DNA of 64,000 nt from Candidatus Kurthia intestinigallinarum (GCF_003991225.1 NZ_JTFC01000039.1:62001-126000), one strand, 5' to 3'; counted from the stretch's first letter, positions 24,773-35,588 are shown. The notes: a model not told the origin generated them from the letters alone. Translations and numbers: made by a program.

Positions 24773-25855
24773 TCATATATCTTCTTTCGCGTAGCTTCTA
24801 ATTTTTTTACGACGATTATAAATGCTAATCACCACGACCTTAATGACCGCATAGATTGGCACACCGAGTAAAATACCAACGAAACCGGCAATATTACCCG
24901 CTGCTAAAATAACCGTAATAACTGTCAGTGGATGCACATCAAGTGATTTACTCATGACATTTGGCGTCACAAAGTTACTATCAATTTGGTTTACGACTAA
25001 TGTAATCACACATACCCAAAGTGCTTGCATCGGATCATTTACAAGTCCAATGAAGAACGCTGGTAAAAAGGCTAGCCATGGTCCGATAAACGGTACCATA
25101 TTTAAAAAGAATGCCAGTATACATAATAATAACGCGTAATCTAAGCCAATAATGCTGTAGCCAATAAACATCAATGTTGCTAAAATCGCACTAACGAGCA
25201 TTTGACCTTGCACATAACCACGCAATACATCATTCACATCTTCTAATGTTTCCTTCATCCATTCACGTGTTTCCCCTGAGAAGATGCCATATACTTTTGG
25301 ACGGAATTTTTCGTGGTCCTTCAACATAAAAATATAGAAGAACGGAATTAAAATTAAGAGCAATGCGCCGTTAATTAAAGCACTAATGAAATCAACGACA
25401 AACTTACTCGTAAATACAGCAACATCTTGTAGAGAAGCTAAGAAGTCATTAATAGCTTTCGTCACTTGGTCTGGGAAATTTTCACGATTTTTCAAGACGT
25501 AATTTACCTTGTCCTCAATCTCATTAAATAACCACGGAATGTTTTGAATTAGCAATGTAATCTGCTTCGTTAAGTACGGTGCTACCCACGAGACAGCCGC
25601 AAAAACAACTGCAGCTAACACGAAAATAATCGCTAAAATACTGCCCCAGCGCGGGAAGCGAAGTTTCTTTTCAAGTAAACGTTGTAGCGGCTCGGTAATG
25701 TAGAATAAAATCCCACCCGCTAAAAGCGGTACGAAAATCGCGCCTAAAATAATACCAATCGGCTTAAATAAATGGTCGATTTCCAAGAAAAATTTAACGA
25801 TTAAAATCGCAATAAGCACGCCGATGCCTAGCTGAAACCAGCGCTTATTTAGCAT
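24773..25855 (-). CDS. AI-2E/PerM-family transporter
   Basis: A 360-residue membrane protein with about seven helices: two near the N-terminus, an extracellular or cytoplasmic helical stretch (about 100-150), and a C-terminal cluster including LNMVPFIGPWLAFLPAFFIGL and VNQIDSNFVTPNVMSKSLDVHPL, both hallmarks of the family. Members include the TqsA autoinducer-2 exporter and Na+/H+ antiporters; most are uncharacterised, so no substrate is claimed. ATG has AAGGAAG upstream. Confidence 0.88.
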   Translation of the reverse strand: MLNKRWFQLGIGVLIAILIVKFFLEIDHLFKPIGIILGAIFVPLLAGGILFYITEPLQRLLEKKLRFPRWGSILAIIFVLAAVVFAAVSWVAPYLTKQITLLIQNIPWLFNEIEDKVNYVLKNRENFPDQVTKAINDFLASLQDVAVFTSKFVVDFISALINGALLLILIPFFYIFMLKDHEKFRPKVYGIFSGETREWMKETLEDVNDVLRGYVQGQMLVSAILATLMFIGYSIIGLDYALLLCILAFFLNMVPFIGPWLAFLPAFFIGLVNDPMQALWVCVITLVVNQIDSNFVTPNVMSKSLDVHPLTVITVILAAGNIAGFVGILLGVPIYAVIKVVVISIYNRRKKIRSYAKEDI

Positions 25856-25930
25856 GTGTCCACTTCCTTTTCTGTCATTTTTTTAAGTATACCAAAAGAT
25901 TTCCAAAAACCACGCGTAATTACTGTATAC

Positions 25931-25965
25931 AAAAAAACAGGGACTCAAATGAATCCCTGTTTTTA
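25931..25965 (-). terminator. Terminator of the M3 peptidase gene
   Basis: AACAGGGA and TCCCTGTT arms with a T-rich tail on the minus strand. Confidence 0.85.
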
Positions 25966-25969
25966 TCAT

Positions 25970-27667
25970 TTAAAGCGCTGTATCGTCCACACCATCTAAA
26001 TACGCACGAATCGCTATCATCACATCTTCTAAGCAACCATCCTCAAATGGTGATACAAGATTTGCTTCTGCAACGAGTTTTGTGAATGATTTTGATCCAC
26101 CTTGGCGACATAAATGAAGATAATCTTTCCACGCATCTGCATGGTTTTCACGGTCACGTTTCCAGAATTGGAACGCACACACCTGAGCCAATGTGTAGTC
26201 AATATAATAAAACGGACTATTATAAATATGTTGCTGACGTTGCCAGAAACCGCCACGCTCTAAATAGTCATAGCCATCGTAGTCACGATGTGGTAAATAA
26301 ATCTCTTCGATTTTTTTCCACGCTGCTTTACGCTCAGCTGGTGTCATTTCTGGATTTTCATACACAACATGTTGGAATTCATCGACAGCAACACCATATG
26401 GTAAGAATAATAGTGCTTCACTTAAATGTGAGAATTTATATTTCTCAACATCTTCTTTGAAGAATAACTCCATCCAAGGCCATGTGAAAAATTCCATACT
26501 CATTGAATGGATTTCACATGACTCATAGGTTGGCCATAAATATTCCGGAATGCCGATGTTACGACTAGAGTACACTTGGAAGGCATGGCCTGCTTCGTGT
26601 GTTAATACATCAATGTCCCCAGATGTACCGTTGAAGTTTGAGAAAATATACGGTGAGTTGTAGTCTTCAATAAACGTACAATAACCGCCGCCCTCTTTGC
26701 CTTTTTTCGCTACTAAGTCCATTAAGTTATGGTCAATCATAAAGTTGAAAAATTCGCTTGTTTCGCGAGAAAGCTCATCATACATTTTTTTACCGTTATC
26801 AACAATCCATTGTGGGTCACCTTTTGGAATGGCATTCCCTGTTTTAAAAGCAATTGGTTCATCATATGATTTTAATTTATCAACGCCGATACGTTTCGCT
26901 TGGCGCTCACGTAATTCCGTTGCATATGGTACGACAACGTCACGAATTTGGTCACGGTAGTTTTTCACCATTTCCGCATTGTAGTCCACGCGATTCATTA
27001 ACACATAGCCAAGCTCTACATAGTTTTTGTAGCCCATTTTTGTCGCCATTTCATGACGGACTTTTACTAAATCGTCATAAATGCGGTCAAACTCGTCTTC
27101 ATGTGCGCTGTAGAAGCCAAATCGGGCCTCTTGAGCGGCTTTACGTACATCGCGGTCACTTGATTCAGCAAATGGACCAAGTTGCGCTAGCGTGTATGTT
27201 TCACCGTTAAAATCGATTTGTGCCGATGCGACAAGTTGCTGATACTCAGAAGATAATTTATTTTCTTTTTGCATTAGGTCAATAATATCTTTTGAAAAGC
27301 CTTTGATTTGGTAGTCAGCTAAGTCAAATAACTGCTGGCCCCATTTTGCTTCAAGCTCTGTACGGAATTTTGAAGTAGTTAGCGCTTTGTAGTATTCCGT
27401 TACAAACTCTTCGTATTGCGGGCTGATTTCGTCGATATACTCGCGCTCTGCTTTATAAAATTCATCAAGTGTATCAATCGATGCGCGAATATAGCATAAG
27501 TTCGCTGCAGTCGAGAAACGATTTTGAATGGTATTGATTTGGTCAATAACCTCACTTTGTGCTTCCACAGTATCCGCTGCATTGAATTTTTCCAGTAATT
27601 CAGTGTAGTCTTGCTTAATATCGTCCATGTCCGGGCGTGCATATTGATAATTGTTAAAGGTTACCAT
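25970..27667 (-). CDS. M3-family oligoendopeptidase
   Basis: A 565-residue cytosolic metallopeptidase with zinc motif LTHEAGHAFQ (HExxH) and a downstream Glu in YESCEIHSMSMEFF, the third-ligand region. The N-terminus and length fit the oligoendopeptidase F-related M3B group that degrades 6-20 residue peptides. ATG has GGAGG 8 nt upstream. Monocistronic. It is divergent from the SEC-C gene, with a 208-bp gap between them. Confidence 0.9.
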   Translation of the reverse strand: MVTFNNYQYARPDMDDIKQDYTELLEKFNAADTVEAQSEVIDQINTIQNRFSTAANLCYIRASIDTLDEFYKAEREYIDEISPQYEEFVTEYYKALTTSKFRTELEAKWGQQLFDLADYQIKGFSKDIIDLMQKENKLSSEYQQLVASAQIDFNGETYTLAQLGPFAESSDRDVRKAAQEARFGFYSAHEDEFDRIYDDLVKVRHEMATKMGYKNYVELGYVLMNRVDYNAEMVKNYRDQIRDVVVPYATELRERQAKRIGVDKLKSYDEPIAFKTGNAIPKGDPQWIVDNGKKMYDELSRETSEFFNFMIDHNLMDLVAKKGKEGGGYCTFIEDYNSPYIFSNFNGTSGDIDVLTHEAGHAFQVYSSRNIGIPEYLWPTYESCEIHSMSMEFFTWPWMELFFKEDVEKYKFSHLSEALLFLPYGVAVDEFQHVVYENPEMTPAERKAAWKKIEEIYLPHRDYDGYDYLERGGFWQRQQHIYNSPFYYIDYTLAQVCAFQFWKRDRENHADAWKDYLHLCRQGGSKSFTKLVAEANLVSPFEDGCLEDVMIAIRAYLDGVDDTAL

Positions 27668-27875
27668 TTTTTCATCCTCCTCTATTTCGCATCACGAAAT
27701 AATTACTATTATTATTGTCATTTATTAATTGAAAATTTGCAACAATTATTCAGAATATCTCGTTATACCTAGAAATATATCCCACAAAGATGTAAATTAG
27801 CGTAAAATACTTATTTTTTTTCCCACATTGTGATAATCTAATTCTATGCCTAAATTTTAAAGTGAGGTGCTTACA

Positions 27876-28961
27876 TTGGTAGGACGTAATGATCCTTGTC
27901 CATGTGGTAGTGGCAAAAAGTATAAAAAGTGTCATGGTAAAAATGTAAATGGCGATATTACTGCAGTAGTAGAAAGTGAAATTACTCGTCTTAAAGGCGT
28001 TTTTGCTCAACACTACTATCAAAATTTCAACTATAAATTACAACCACGTTATCAAGCATGGAGTCAAGAACTTCAACATGCTCCACATCTTCCAGAGGGA
28101 TATCTTGAGTACGCTGTAGCTGATACAGCAATGTACGTTGATGAACCTGCAGATTGGAAACAATATGTTGAACAAATTCAAGCGGATGATTCAGTTCGCG
28201 AACAAGTAAAAGCTGTATTCGCAGAAGCGGCAGAAGCTAAATTCGCATTAGCAGAAGTAACAGGTAGCGACGAAAACGTATTAAACTTACAAGACGTTGC
28301 CACTGGTGAAACTTATGTAATGCCAATTTCAGAAAATGCAAAAACTGCAAAATGGGTATTTGGTGTAATCTTTAATGATTCACGTGTTGGTGAAAACGGA
28401 ATTTCTGTTGCGCAAAGCACATTATTCATTCCAGAAGCACTTAGCATGGTAACAGATATCATGAAAGCTAAAATCGAAAACGGTGTAACGGACGCATTAG
28501 AACTTTACAAAGCATTCGTTGAAATCTTAGAAAACGATACAACTGATGCTCCTGTTGAAGCAAAAGAAGTAACGGCTACTGAGGAAGCAATCGTTGAAGA
28601 AGATGGCGATGCAGATGCTGGTGAACCAGTAGAAGCTGAAGAAATCGTAGAAGTTGAAGAAGCAACTGAAGAGCAAACTTTCGAACAAGAAATCGCTGCT
28701 CTTGTAAAAGCTTATTTAACTGAATACAACTTAGATGCAACTGATTTCGTGAAATCTGTAGATGCTTACTTAGCTGAAACAGACATTAAAGCGAAAAAAG
28801 CTGGCGCTGTAGCTGCTGGTGCAATCCTTGCTGGTCAAACAGCTGGTGTTGTTCCAGAAGGCGGCCTATCTAAAGTTAAAGATGTTGCAGAGCATTTTGA
28901 TGTTTCTTCATCATCATTATCTAAATACCGCAAAGAAATCGCTGAATACTTAGCGAAATAA
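27876..28961 (+). CDS. SEC-C zinc-motif protein with acidic linker
   Basis: A 361-residue protein. An N-terminal SEC-C motif ([14 protein letters not shown], about residues 7-20) probably binds zinc. A central globular region follows, then a Glu/Val-rich acidic linker (about 220-270), and a C-terminal helical part ending in [20 protein letters not shown], which resembles a helix-turn-helix. TTG at 27876 is the start because GAGGTG lies 6 nt before it; GTG at 27867 is part of that site. Function is unknown; SEC-C motifs are found in SecA and YecA-type proteins. Confidence 0.8.
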   Translation: MVGRNDPCPCGSGKKYKKCHGKNVNGDITAVVESEITRLKGVFAQHYYQNFNYKLQPRYQAWSQELQHAPHLPEGYLEYAVADTAMYVDEPADWKQYVEQIQADDSVREQVKAVFAEAAEAKFALAEVTGSDENVLNLQDVATGETYVMPISENAKTAKWVFGVIFNDSRVGENGISVAQSTLFIPEALSMVTDIMKAKIENGVTDALELYKAFVEILENDTTDAPVEAKEVTATEEAIVEEDGDADAGEPVEAEEIVEVEEATEEQTFEQEIAALVKAYLTEYNLDATDFVKSVDAYLAETDIKAKKAGAVAAGAILAGQTAGVVPEGGLSKVKDVAEHFDVSSSSLSKYRKEIAEYLAK

Positions 28962-28973
28962 TTTGCACAAAAA

Positions 28974-29007
28974 AAGGAATCGCGCATTGGCGCGGTTCCT
29001 TTTTTTA
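28974..29007 (+). terminator. Terminator of the SEC-C gene
   Basis: AAGGAATCGCGC and GCGCGGTTCCTT arms with a 4-nt loop and T7 tail. Confidence 0.92.
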
Positions 29008-29051
29008 TTGTCACATATAGAAAAATTCATTTTTATACACCTGTGGATAAC

Positions 29052-29609
29052 TTAGCGACCAAAAAGCCAAGCGCGTAAAATCGCTAGTTTCTCTCGTTCA
29101 CGTACTTTACGACGAATGCCCCCTGGCGTTTTCGCACCAAGCGTATCCACCTTTAAGCTCTGCCACTTCGCGAGTACCTTCGCCCGTTCTAAGTGATAGT
29201 CATTTGAAATGATGGTCACCTGCGTCATTTCTGGTAGGAGCTTATGTGTAAAAACAATATTTTCATACGTCGATGTCGAGCGGTCCTCTTCGGTAATGCG
29301 CGCCGCATCAATTCCCTGCTTCGTCAAATAACGCTTCATAACCGAGGCCTCGGTATGATTTTCATCAAAGCCTTGACCACCAGAGACGATGACGTGCACA
29401 TGCGGATAACGCGTCGCATACGCTGCCGCGACATCTAGACGGTAACGTAGCGCATTCGTTGGTGTCCCATCACGTTGTACCTTTGCGCCTAATACAAGCA
29501 CATATGGATAAACCCCATTCGCTTTTGGATAGTGCCCTCGTCTTAGCGCAACGCTCGTTAAACTATATATAGCAGCTACCATTGATAAAGCGCCAAAAAT
29601 CTTTTTCAT
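29052..29609 (-). CDS. YdcF-family (DUF218) protein
   Basis: A 185-residue protein with an N-terminal membrane anchor or signal (about 1-22) and a DUF218 fold: VLVLGAKVQRDGTPTNALRYRLD, VIVSGGQGFDE, EDRSTSTYENI and IISNDYHLERA. E. coli YdcF binds S-adenosylmethionine; relatives act in envelope metabolism (SanA, ElyC). The role here is not known. ATG at 29609 has GAGG 8 nt upstream; GTG 29618 and ATG 29615 in frame fall within the site. Confidence 0.85.
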   Translation of the reverse strand: MKKIFGALSMVAAIYSLTSVALRRGHYPKANGVYPYVLVLGAKVQRDGTPTNALRYRLDVAAAYATRYPHVHVIVSGGQGFDENHTEASVMKRYLTKQGIDAARITEEDRSTSTYENIVFTHKLLPEMTQVTIISNDYHLERAKVLAKWQSLKVDTLGAKTPGGIRRKVREREKLAILRAWLFGR

Positions 29610-29628
29610 TACCATCACCTCATTTAAA

Positions 29629-29657
29629 AAAAGAGAGGGGTTGATTCCTCTCTTTTA
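29629..29657 (-). terminator. Terminator of chemoreceptor gene 2
   Basis: AAAGAGAGG and CCTCTCTTT arms around an 8-nt loop. Confidence 0.8.
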
Positions 29658-29661
29658 CGGT

Positions 29662-31365
29662 CTATTCCTTTAATTTATAACGACTTACTAATTCCATCAA
29701 GTTTTCTGCTGTCGCCGCAAGTTCATCGGCGCTTTTAGTTACTTCATACATCGACATACTCGACTGCTCAACAGAAGCGGTCGTTTGTTGAATACCAGCA
29801 GCCGATTCTTCTGTTAGCGCGGCATTATCCTCCACAATATGCGTCATGTCAACGCTCTCGCTTAGCACTGCTGTTAAGTTTTGAGATACTTCGCTCGCAT
29901 TATGTGCCACTTCGACAATCGCATCGTGAATCGTCGTAAAATTATCACCTGTATGTTGAATTTGTGCCGTCCCTTTTTCGACAGCCGCATAACCTGTTTG
30001 CAAGGCATCTACTACATCGCTTGTTTCTTGTTGAATACCGCTCACGATGCCCGTAATATCTGACACCGAGCTAGATACTTGTTCCGCTAATTTACGCACC
30101 TCATCAGCGACAACCGCAAAGCCCTTACCATGCTCGCCTGCACGCGCCGCTTCGATTGCCGCGTTTAGCGCCAGTAAATTCGTTTGATCCGAAATTTCTT
30201 GGATGACTTCAACAAGCTGTGTAATTTCTTTTGATTGGTCGTATAAATGATGCACTTTCGTCACGGAATCTTTGACGATGTGGTCGATTTCAACCATTTG
30301 TTGCACTGAATCATTCATCAACGCTTGACCATCTTTTGTATTGTCTAATGCGGTCGTTGCGTGATGCTGAATTTGCGTACCCCTATCATTGACATCATTT
30401 AGGTGACGCGTAAATTTCTCCATTTTCGATGACATATCACCAGAGTTCCCTGCTTGTGACTCGGCGCTTTGTGCTAATTCATTCATCGTAATCGCAATTT
30501 GATTTGAGCCTTCCATCGTTTCATTCGCCGATTGATGTAGCTCTTCACTATGCGCAGAAAGTACTTCCGCATTTTCCTTAATCTGTTGTAACATTACATT
30601 ATTCTTTTCTAGTAGCTGATTGCTAATATCGACAAGCTGCGCTGTTTCATCGCGTAAATTCGTGTCGATTTTATCGCCCGTCAAGTCACCATCTGCAACG
30701 GCACGTAATTGACGAATAACACGATTAAGCGGTTTTGTAATCGTTGTTGCTGTAAAGAGCGCGATACCCACCCCAACAATTAAAATAATTATCGACACAG
30801 TAATCGACATTTTAATGATGTTTTCCCCAACAGTTATCGCTGTCTTACTATCTTCTAACACCTGCGTTTCACGGTCTGTCGCAATATGGCTAAAGCCTTC
30901 CATAATATCGCGCGCATACGTTTGTGCCTCGCCTTGTAAAAGTTCAGAGGCTTGTTCTTTTTCACCATTGTCATAGGCTGCGAACACTTCATTCGTAATA
31001 ATATCAGACCACTGTGTATTTTTTTCAAGCAATGCCTTTGTTTCTGCAGAAGTCGACATGCGCTCAAGATTAGCCGCAATTTCCTCTGCTTCTGTCGAAT
31101 ACGTTTCAAATTTATCCTTATAATCTTGCTCACCAGTTAATAAATACCCGCGCACTAACGCGATGCGCTCCGCAATATTAAACGACATTTTCTCATCATT
31201 CACAAGCAGTGGTAGCTTTTGATTTCCTAAATCTTTTAGACCCGAATTGATTTTATTAATGGAAGTAATGCTATACATACTCAACATTAAATTCAACACG
31301 AGTACGGCCGCAAATCCCATTAGAACCTTTGTTTTTAGCTTACGAAAATTAAAATACTTTTTCAT
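29662..31365 (-). CDS. Methyl-accepting chemotaxis protein with four-helix-bundle sensor
   Basis: A 567-residue receptor: TM1 (about 13-32), an extracellular helical sensor (about 33-185) of the 4HB_MCP type ([35 protein letters not shown]), TM2 (about 188-208), a HAMP domain ([24 protein letters not shown]) and a signalling domain with tip [35 protein letters not shown] ligand cannot be inferred. ATG has AGGGGGAG upstream. Confidence 0.92.
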   Translation of the reverse strand: MKKYFNFRKLKTKVLMGFAAVLVLNLMLSMYSITSINKINSGLKDLGNQKLPLLVNDEKMSFNIAERIALVRGYLLTGEQDYKDKFETYSTEAEEIAANLERMSTSAETKALLEKNTQWSDIITNEVFAAYDNGEKEQASELLQGEAQTYARDIMEGFSHIATDRETQVLEDSKTAITVGENIIKMSITVSIIILIVGVGIALFTATTITKPLNRVIRQLRAVADGDLTGDKIDTNLRDETAQLVDISNQLLEKNNVMLQQIKENAEVLSAHSEELHQSANETMEGSNQIAITMNELAQSAESQAGNSGDMSSKMEKFTRHLNDVNDRGTQIQHHATTALDNTKDGQALMNDSVQQMVEIDHIVKDSVTKVHHLYDQSKEITQLVEVIQEISDQTNLLALNAAIEAARAGEHGKGFAVVADEVRKLAEQVSSSVSDITGIVSGIQQETSDVVDALQTGYAAVEKGTAQIQHTGDNFTTIHDAIVEVAHNASEVSQNLTAVLSESVDMTHIVEDNAALTEESAAGIQQTTASVEQSSMSMYEVTKSADELAATAENLMELVSRYKLKE

Positions 31366-31520
31366 ACTCTCCCCCTAAAATAAGGAATATAGTAATGCAT
31401 ATTCCGTTTTTTCTTCCTTCTATATAAACCTATTTTACTATTTAATACAGATACTTACAATCAAACGAAACATTTTACACAAACTGTACACATATAATGG
31501 AAACGTTCATTTTTAACGCA

Positions 31521-31558
31521 AAAAAGCAGGTAGCGCATTTACATACGCTACCTGCTTC
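31521..31558 (-). terminator. Terminator of yebC
   Basis: AAGCAGGTAGCG and CGCTACCTGCTT arms; T-rich tail on the minus strand. Confidence 0.88.
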
Positions 31559-31575
31559 AGCCTTAAAACGAAAAA

Positions 31576-32289
31576 TTAAAGCTCTACGTTATGGAAAATT
31601 TGTTGTACATCTTCAAGCTCGTCTAAAGCATCAATCATTTTTTCAAATTGTGCTTTTGATTCGTCATCAAGTTGTACTTCTGTTTGTGGAAGCATTGAAA
31701 TTTCAGCTACTGTGAATTCTTCGATGCCTTCCGCTTTTAATGCATTATCTACTTTTGCGAAGTCTGTTGGCTCAGCATAGATAATTGTTACATCGCCTTC
31801 TTCAAATACGTCACGAATGTCGATGTCAGCCATGATAAATGTTTCTAATAACTCGTCTGCCGATTTACCTTCCACACCGAAAACAGCTGTTTTTGTGAAC
31901 ATATAATCTACTGAACCTTTTACGCCCATGTTACCGCCGTTTTTACCGAAAGCAGCACGTACGTCAGAAGCAGTACGGTTTACGTTGTTTGTTAGGGCAT
32001 CTACGATTACCATTGAACCGTTTGGACCGAAACCTTCGTAGCGTAATTCGTCGAATACTTCATCCACATTACCTTTCGCTTTGTCGATTGCGCGGTCGAT
32101 GATGTGTTTTGGTACGCTATATGTTTTTGCACGTTCTAAAACGATTTTTAGAGCGCCATTTGATTCTGGATCAGGTTCGCCTGATTTTGCCGCTACATAA
32201 ATTTCACGACCAAATTTAGCGTTAATACGGCTAGCATCTTTATCTTTTGCTGCCTTTTTTTCTTTAATGTTATTCCACTTACGTCCCAT
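31576..32289 (-). CDS. yebC: YebC/PmpR-family protein
   Basis: A 237-residue member of the YebC family: [26 protein letters not shown] start, [21 protein letters not shown] centre and an acidic C-terminal third. Long described as DNA-binding regulators; recent work on relatives points to a role in translation of proline-rich stretches. Length is typical. ATG has AGAGAG upstream. Its leader contains a 7-bp hairpin (32334-32357). Confidence 0.93.
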   Translation of the reverse strand: MGRKWNNIKEKKAAKDKDASRINAKFGREIYVAAKSGEPDPESNGALKIVLERAKTYSVPKHIIDRAIDKAKGNVDEVFDELRYEGFGPNGSMVIVDALTNNVNRTASDVRAAFGKNGGNMGVKGSVDYMFTKTAVFGVEGKSADELLETFIMADIDIRDVFEEGDVTIIYAEPTDFAKVDNALKAEGIEEFTVAEISMLPQTEVQLDDESKAQFEKMIDALDELEDVQQIFHNVEL

Positions 32290-32489
32290 GTAATTTCACT
32301 CTCTTTCAAAATTAGGATACATTTAAATGACGTTGTGGGCAGAAAAATAGCGCCCACAGAAGGACGAGCCATTAATGGACTTTATTATACACTATTCGAA
32401 TACTCGGAAAAAGGAAAAGTTATACAAGGTCCATCCCTTTTCAACAGAAAAGGAGACGTAATCTACAAAAAAGGATGCGACCTTTCACA

Positions 32490-32535
32490 AAAAATAACAA
32501 GCAGAAACCAGCATAAGCTATGATTTCTGCTTGTA
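32490..32535 (-). terminator. Terminator of the zinc metallopeptidase gene
   Basis: ACAAGCAGAAA and TTTCTGCTTGT arms with a T-rich tail on the minus strand. Confidence 0.82.
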
Positions 32536-32542
32536 GGTATCC

Positions 32543-33391
32543 CTATAAATCTGAGGCGCTAAATGTATTGCCATGTTTTAAATCGCCGTATTCATAGCCT
32601 CGTTCTAGCCATTTCATACGTTGTGCAGAAGTACCATGCGTAAATGTTTCTGGTACGGCATAGCCCTGTGCTTGTTTTTGAAGTGTATCATCACCGATTG
32701 CACTTGCTGCTTTAATCGCCTCTGAGAAATCACTCTTATCTAAATATTGCTTATTATGATGCGCGAATACGCCCGCATAATAATCCGCCTGTAGCTCAAG
32801 CTTTACAGACAAGGCGTTCGCCTGCTCTTTTGATACTTGGCGCTGTTCTTTACTTACTTTTGTTGATGTACCTAATAAATACTGCACATGATGTCCAACC
32901 TCATGTGCTACGACGTACGCCATCGCAAAATCACCAGGTGCCTTAAACTGATTTTTTAATTCCTGATAAAAACTCAAATCAATGTAGAGCTTCTGATCAC
33001 CCGGACAATAAAATGGCCCAACTGCGGAAGTTGCACTACCACAAGCGGTCGAGACACTGTTGGTAAATAATACGAGCGTTGGGTTTTTGTATGTTAAGTT
33101 ATTTTCTTTGAAAACATCCTTCCATACATCCTCTGTATCAGCGAGCACAACGCTCACAAAATCTGCAAGCTCTTCCTCTTCAGCAGTTGGCTCATAATTT
33201 TGTGTTGCTTGATTTGTTTGATTCGTAGAAGAGTTATTCATAATGTCCGTTGGATTGCCACCAAGTAATGTATAGATAATGACAACGATAATTCCGAGAC
33301 CACCAAGACCACCGCCAAGTGCTAGGCCGCCACCACTTCTACCACGTTGGTCTTCGACATTGCTACTTTTTCTTCTGCCTTTCCATTCCAT
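32543..33391 (-). CDS. YpfJ-family neutral zinc metallopeptidase
   Basis: A 282-residue protein: short basic N-terminus with GRSGGGLALGGGLGG, a membrane helix (about 33-50), then a luminal or extracellular peptidase domain with VVAHEVGHHVQ (HExxH) and a later Glu in LELQADYYAGVFAH. These match the KPN_02809/YpfJ family (PF04228-like). Substrates are unknown. ATG at 33391 has GAGGTG 7 nt upstream; the longer frame begins with a GTG inside that sequence. Confidence 0.9.
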   Translation of the reverse strand: MEWKGRRKSSNVEDQRGRSGGGLALGGGLGGLGIIVVIIYTLLGGNPTDIMNNSSTNQTNQATQNYEPTAEEEELADFVSVVLADTEDVWKDVFKENNLTYKNPTLVLFTNSVSTACGSATSAVGPFYCPGDQKLYIDLSFYQELKNQFKAPGDFAMAYVVAHEVGHHVQYLLGTSTKVSKEQRQVSKEQANALSVKLELQADYYAGVFAHHNKQYLDKSDFSEAIKAASAIGDDTLQKQAQGYAVPETFTHGTSAQRMKWLERGYEYGDLKHGNTFSASDL

Positions 33392-33435
33392 ATCGAAACA
33401 CCTCACTTTGTCGTTGATATACCCTTATTTTCCCA

Positions 33436-33466
33436 CAAAAAAACAGCGGTTAACACCACTGTTTTA
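33436..33466 (-). terminator. Terminator of the six-helix chemoreceptor gene
   Basis: AACAGTGGTG and CCGCTGTT arms with a T7 tail; the stem begins inside the end of the coding region. Confidence 0.8.
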
Positions 33467-34987
33467 CGCTTTTCTCAGTTTTTCAGCTGTTTGTACCATA
33501 TCCGATGAGATTTGATGCAAAACATGCACGAGTTCTGCTGTATTTTTGACGCTACTGACTTGCTGCTCCGCCTGATTCATAATTACTGCGGTCGTCTGCT
33601 GATTTTCTTTTAATAGTGACGTGATACGATACAAATTCTCAAGCGTCGCCTTCGAAGTTTCGTCTACTTTTAATGAATAACTAGCAGATTGTGTTAAGAG
33701 CTCCGTCGTACTTAGTGTGTCCTGTGTAATTTGTTTAAAGGTCATTTCAGAATCATTCATATACGCGTCACTATCGTTTAACTGCGACACGACCGTTTGC
33801 ATATCGCCGAGCATTTGCTTTGCATGCGTAATACTGGTTGTGCTTTGCTGTTGAATGGACAATGCTATCTTATCTGAGGCCTCCGCAAGCGCTGATACCT
33901 CACTTGCCACTACTGCGAAACCTGCACCGTGCGCACCAGCCCGTGACGCTTCAATCGAAGCATTTAATGCCAGCAGTTTCGTCTGTCGTGCAATACCATT
34001 AATTTTTTGTGCCAGTTGGTCAATTTGCTGTACCTGCTGCTGATACGTTTCAATTGTCAATGCGAGCTCATGTACAGATGCTGTTGATTTTTTAAATTGC
34101 TGTTGTGTATTACCAATAAGCTGTTGACCATTCATCGCATTCTCCGAAACATACTGTGCCTTTTGCTGCCCCTCTACTGCAAGTTGTGTGACATTTGCTA
34201 AATCTGCACTTAATGCCATCATCTTCTGCTCAGACGATTCTAAATCATGTACTTGTAAATCCATTGTTGTCGATAAATTCGTAATCGACTCACGCGTATG
34301 CTCAATCGATTCATGTGATTTTACAGAGCTTGATACGAGTTCCTCTGCTGTTTGCTGTAAGTGTGTCACTGTTCGTTCAAAAACCGTCAAAATCGACTGT
34401 CGTTCCTCTGTTAATAGCTGCTGTCTCGTGTGCTCCTCCTCTTTAATCGCCTGATTACGCTGTACAATTAGCACGATATTCGCCGCGCTCGTAAAAATTA
34501 AAAATACAGCATGAATCATAAGTAATCTAAAATGATAGTCATGTGTACCACAAATCAGTTCCGGAAATAAAAAATAACCTGCAAAATGATGTACCGCAAA
34601 AAGAATCGTACTCAGCACAATCATACGAACAGACCCTAAAAAAGCAATCATCGCAAGCACCATAAAAATGGAAAAATGATACTCCACCATGCCATTACCC
34701 ATCGCAATAATCGCCATCGATGCAAAGGTATTTGAAAGCGTCAGTACAGTCGGTAGCATGTCATGATTTGGATTACGTTTATACAATATCGTACTCATAG
34801 CAAGTAACAACATTGCTATGCTAAAAAAGCTCCAACGTAGTAACTCAATCGACCAGTGATGTTTCCCTTCATGATGCATCAGTTGATAGTCTGCTAGGAA
34901 ATGAAATTGCTGATGTAAAATCATGACGGTGATCATAAGCATTACGGTCAACGATGTTAAAATAATCATTAGCTTATGCTTATTCAT
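33464..34987 (-). CDS. Chemoreceptor with six-helix membrane sensor
   Basis: A 507-residue protein. The first 175 residues form about six membrane helices with little extracellular sequence, and His residues lie in or near helices (H104 in VEYHFSIF, H133-H134 in [10 protein letters not shown]159). The rest is a cytoplasmic MCP signalling domain with tip [26 protein letters not shown]. There is no HAMP domain. Receptors with membrane-embedded sensors are known for energy or gas sensing, but this N-terminal module is not one I can name. ATG at 34987 is assumed. Confidence 0.85.
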   Translation of the reverse strand: MNKHKLMIILTSLTVMLMITVMILHQQFHFLADYQLMHHEGKHHWSIELLRWSFFSIAMLLLAMSTILYKRNPNHDMLPTVLTLSNTFASMAIIAMGNGMVEYHFSIFMVLAMIAFLGSVRMIVLSTILFAVHHFAGYFLFPELICGTHDYHFRLLMIHAVFLIFTSAANIVLIVQRNQAIKEEEHTRQQLLTEERQSILTVFERTVTHLQQTAEELVSSSVKSHESIEHTRESITNLSTTMDLQVHDLESSEQKMMALSADLANVTQLAVEGQQKAQYVSENAMNGQQLIGNTQQQFKKSTASVHELALTIETYQQQVQQIDQLAQKINGIARQTKLLALNASIEASRAGAHGAGFAVVASEVSALAEASDKIALSIQQQSTTSITHAKQMLGDMQTVVSQLNDSDAYMNDSEMTFKQITQDTLSTTELLTQSASYSLKVDETSKATLENLYRITSLLKENQQTTAVIMNQAEQQVSSVKNTAELVHVLHQISSDMVQTAEKLRKA

Positions 34988-35089
34988 TTTGTGTTACACC
35001 TCTTTTATTATTTTTTTCGTTTGCTCTTTCATTCCCATAGACCTACTATTCGCAAACATCTATATCTTTTAAACTACTAAAAATATAAA

Positions 35090-35119
35090 AAAAACAGGAA
35101 GCATTTATTGCCTCCTGCT
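35090..35119 (-). terminator. Terminator of the LMW phosphatase gene
   Basis: AGCAGGAGGC and GCTTCCTGTT arms with a T8 tail on the minus strand. Confidence 0.82.
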
Positions 35120-35127
35120 CATATCTA

Positions 35128-35574
35128 TTAGCACAATTTCTCTAGTAATTTCGTACAGCCTTCTAAGCAAAGCTGATATGTTTCCTCAAAATCCCCCGTA
35201 TAGTATGGGTCTGGTACTTCTTTTACTGTATGTGTGGTTAAATCAAGCAAGCGAAGGACTTCTTTGTCTCCACCTAAAATACGGCGCGTATTTTCAACAT
35301 TACTCTCGTCCATGCAAATAAAATAATCAAATCGCTCGCTGTCCTCTTTCGTCAGCGGGCGACTATACATGCCTTCTGTTGAAATGTCGTGTTCTCGAAG
35401 TTTCGCAAGCGTCCCCTTATGCGGGCGCTCTCCCTCATGCCAGCCGGCTGTTCCCGCTGAATCAATCGTAAATGCTGCTTCTAGGTTTTGTTGCTTTACT
35501 AAATCTCGAAAAATCGCCTCTGCCATCGGTGAGCGACAAATATTGCCTAAACAAATGAATACTACCTTTTTCAT
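35128..35574 (-). CDS. Low-molecular-weight protein tyrosine phosphatase
   Basis: A 148-residue cytosolic enzyme with the CX5R loop at the N-terminus (C8-LGNIC-R14-S) and the general-acid DPYYTGDFEETY segment near residue 120. Such enzymes dephosphorylate phosphotyrosine, and in Firmicutes also phosphoarginine (YwlE type); the Ile after Asn in the loop is reported in the YfkJ/YwlE group. ATG has GGAGG upstream. It has its own terminator. Confidence 0.92.
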   Translation of the reverse strand: MKKVVFICLGNICRSPMAEAIFRDLVKQQNLEAAFTIDSAGTAGWHEGERPHKGTLAKLREHDISTEGMYSRPLTKEDSERFDYFICMDESNVENTRRILGGDKEVLRLLDLTTHTVKEVPDPYYTGDFEETYQLCLEGCTKLLEKLC

Positions 35575-35588
35575 TCTTTTCCTCCATT

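Noticed and set aside
32335-32523. 62-codon plus-strand frame between yebC and the zinc peptidase terminator
   Set aside because: Starts with GTG inside a hairpin, has no ribosome binding site and ends over the terminator of the opposite gene.
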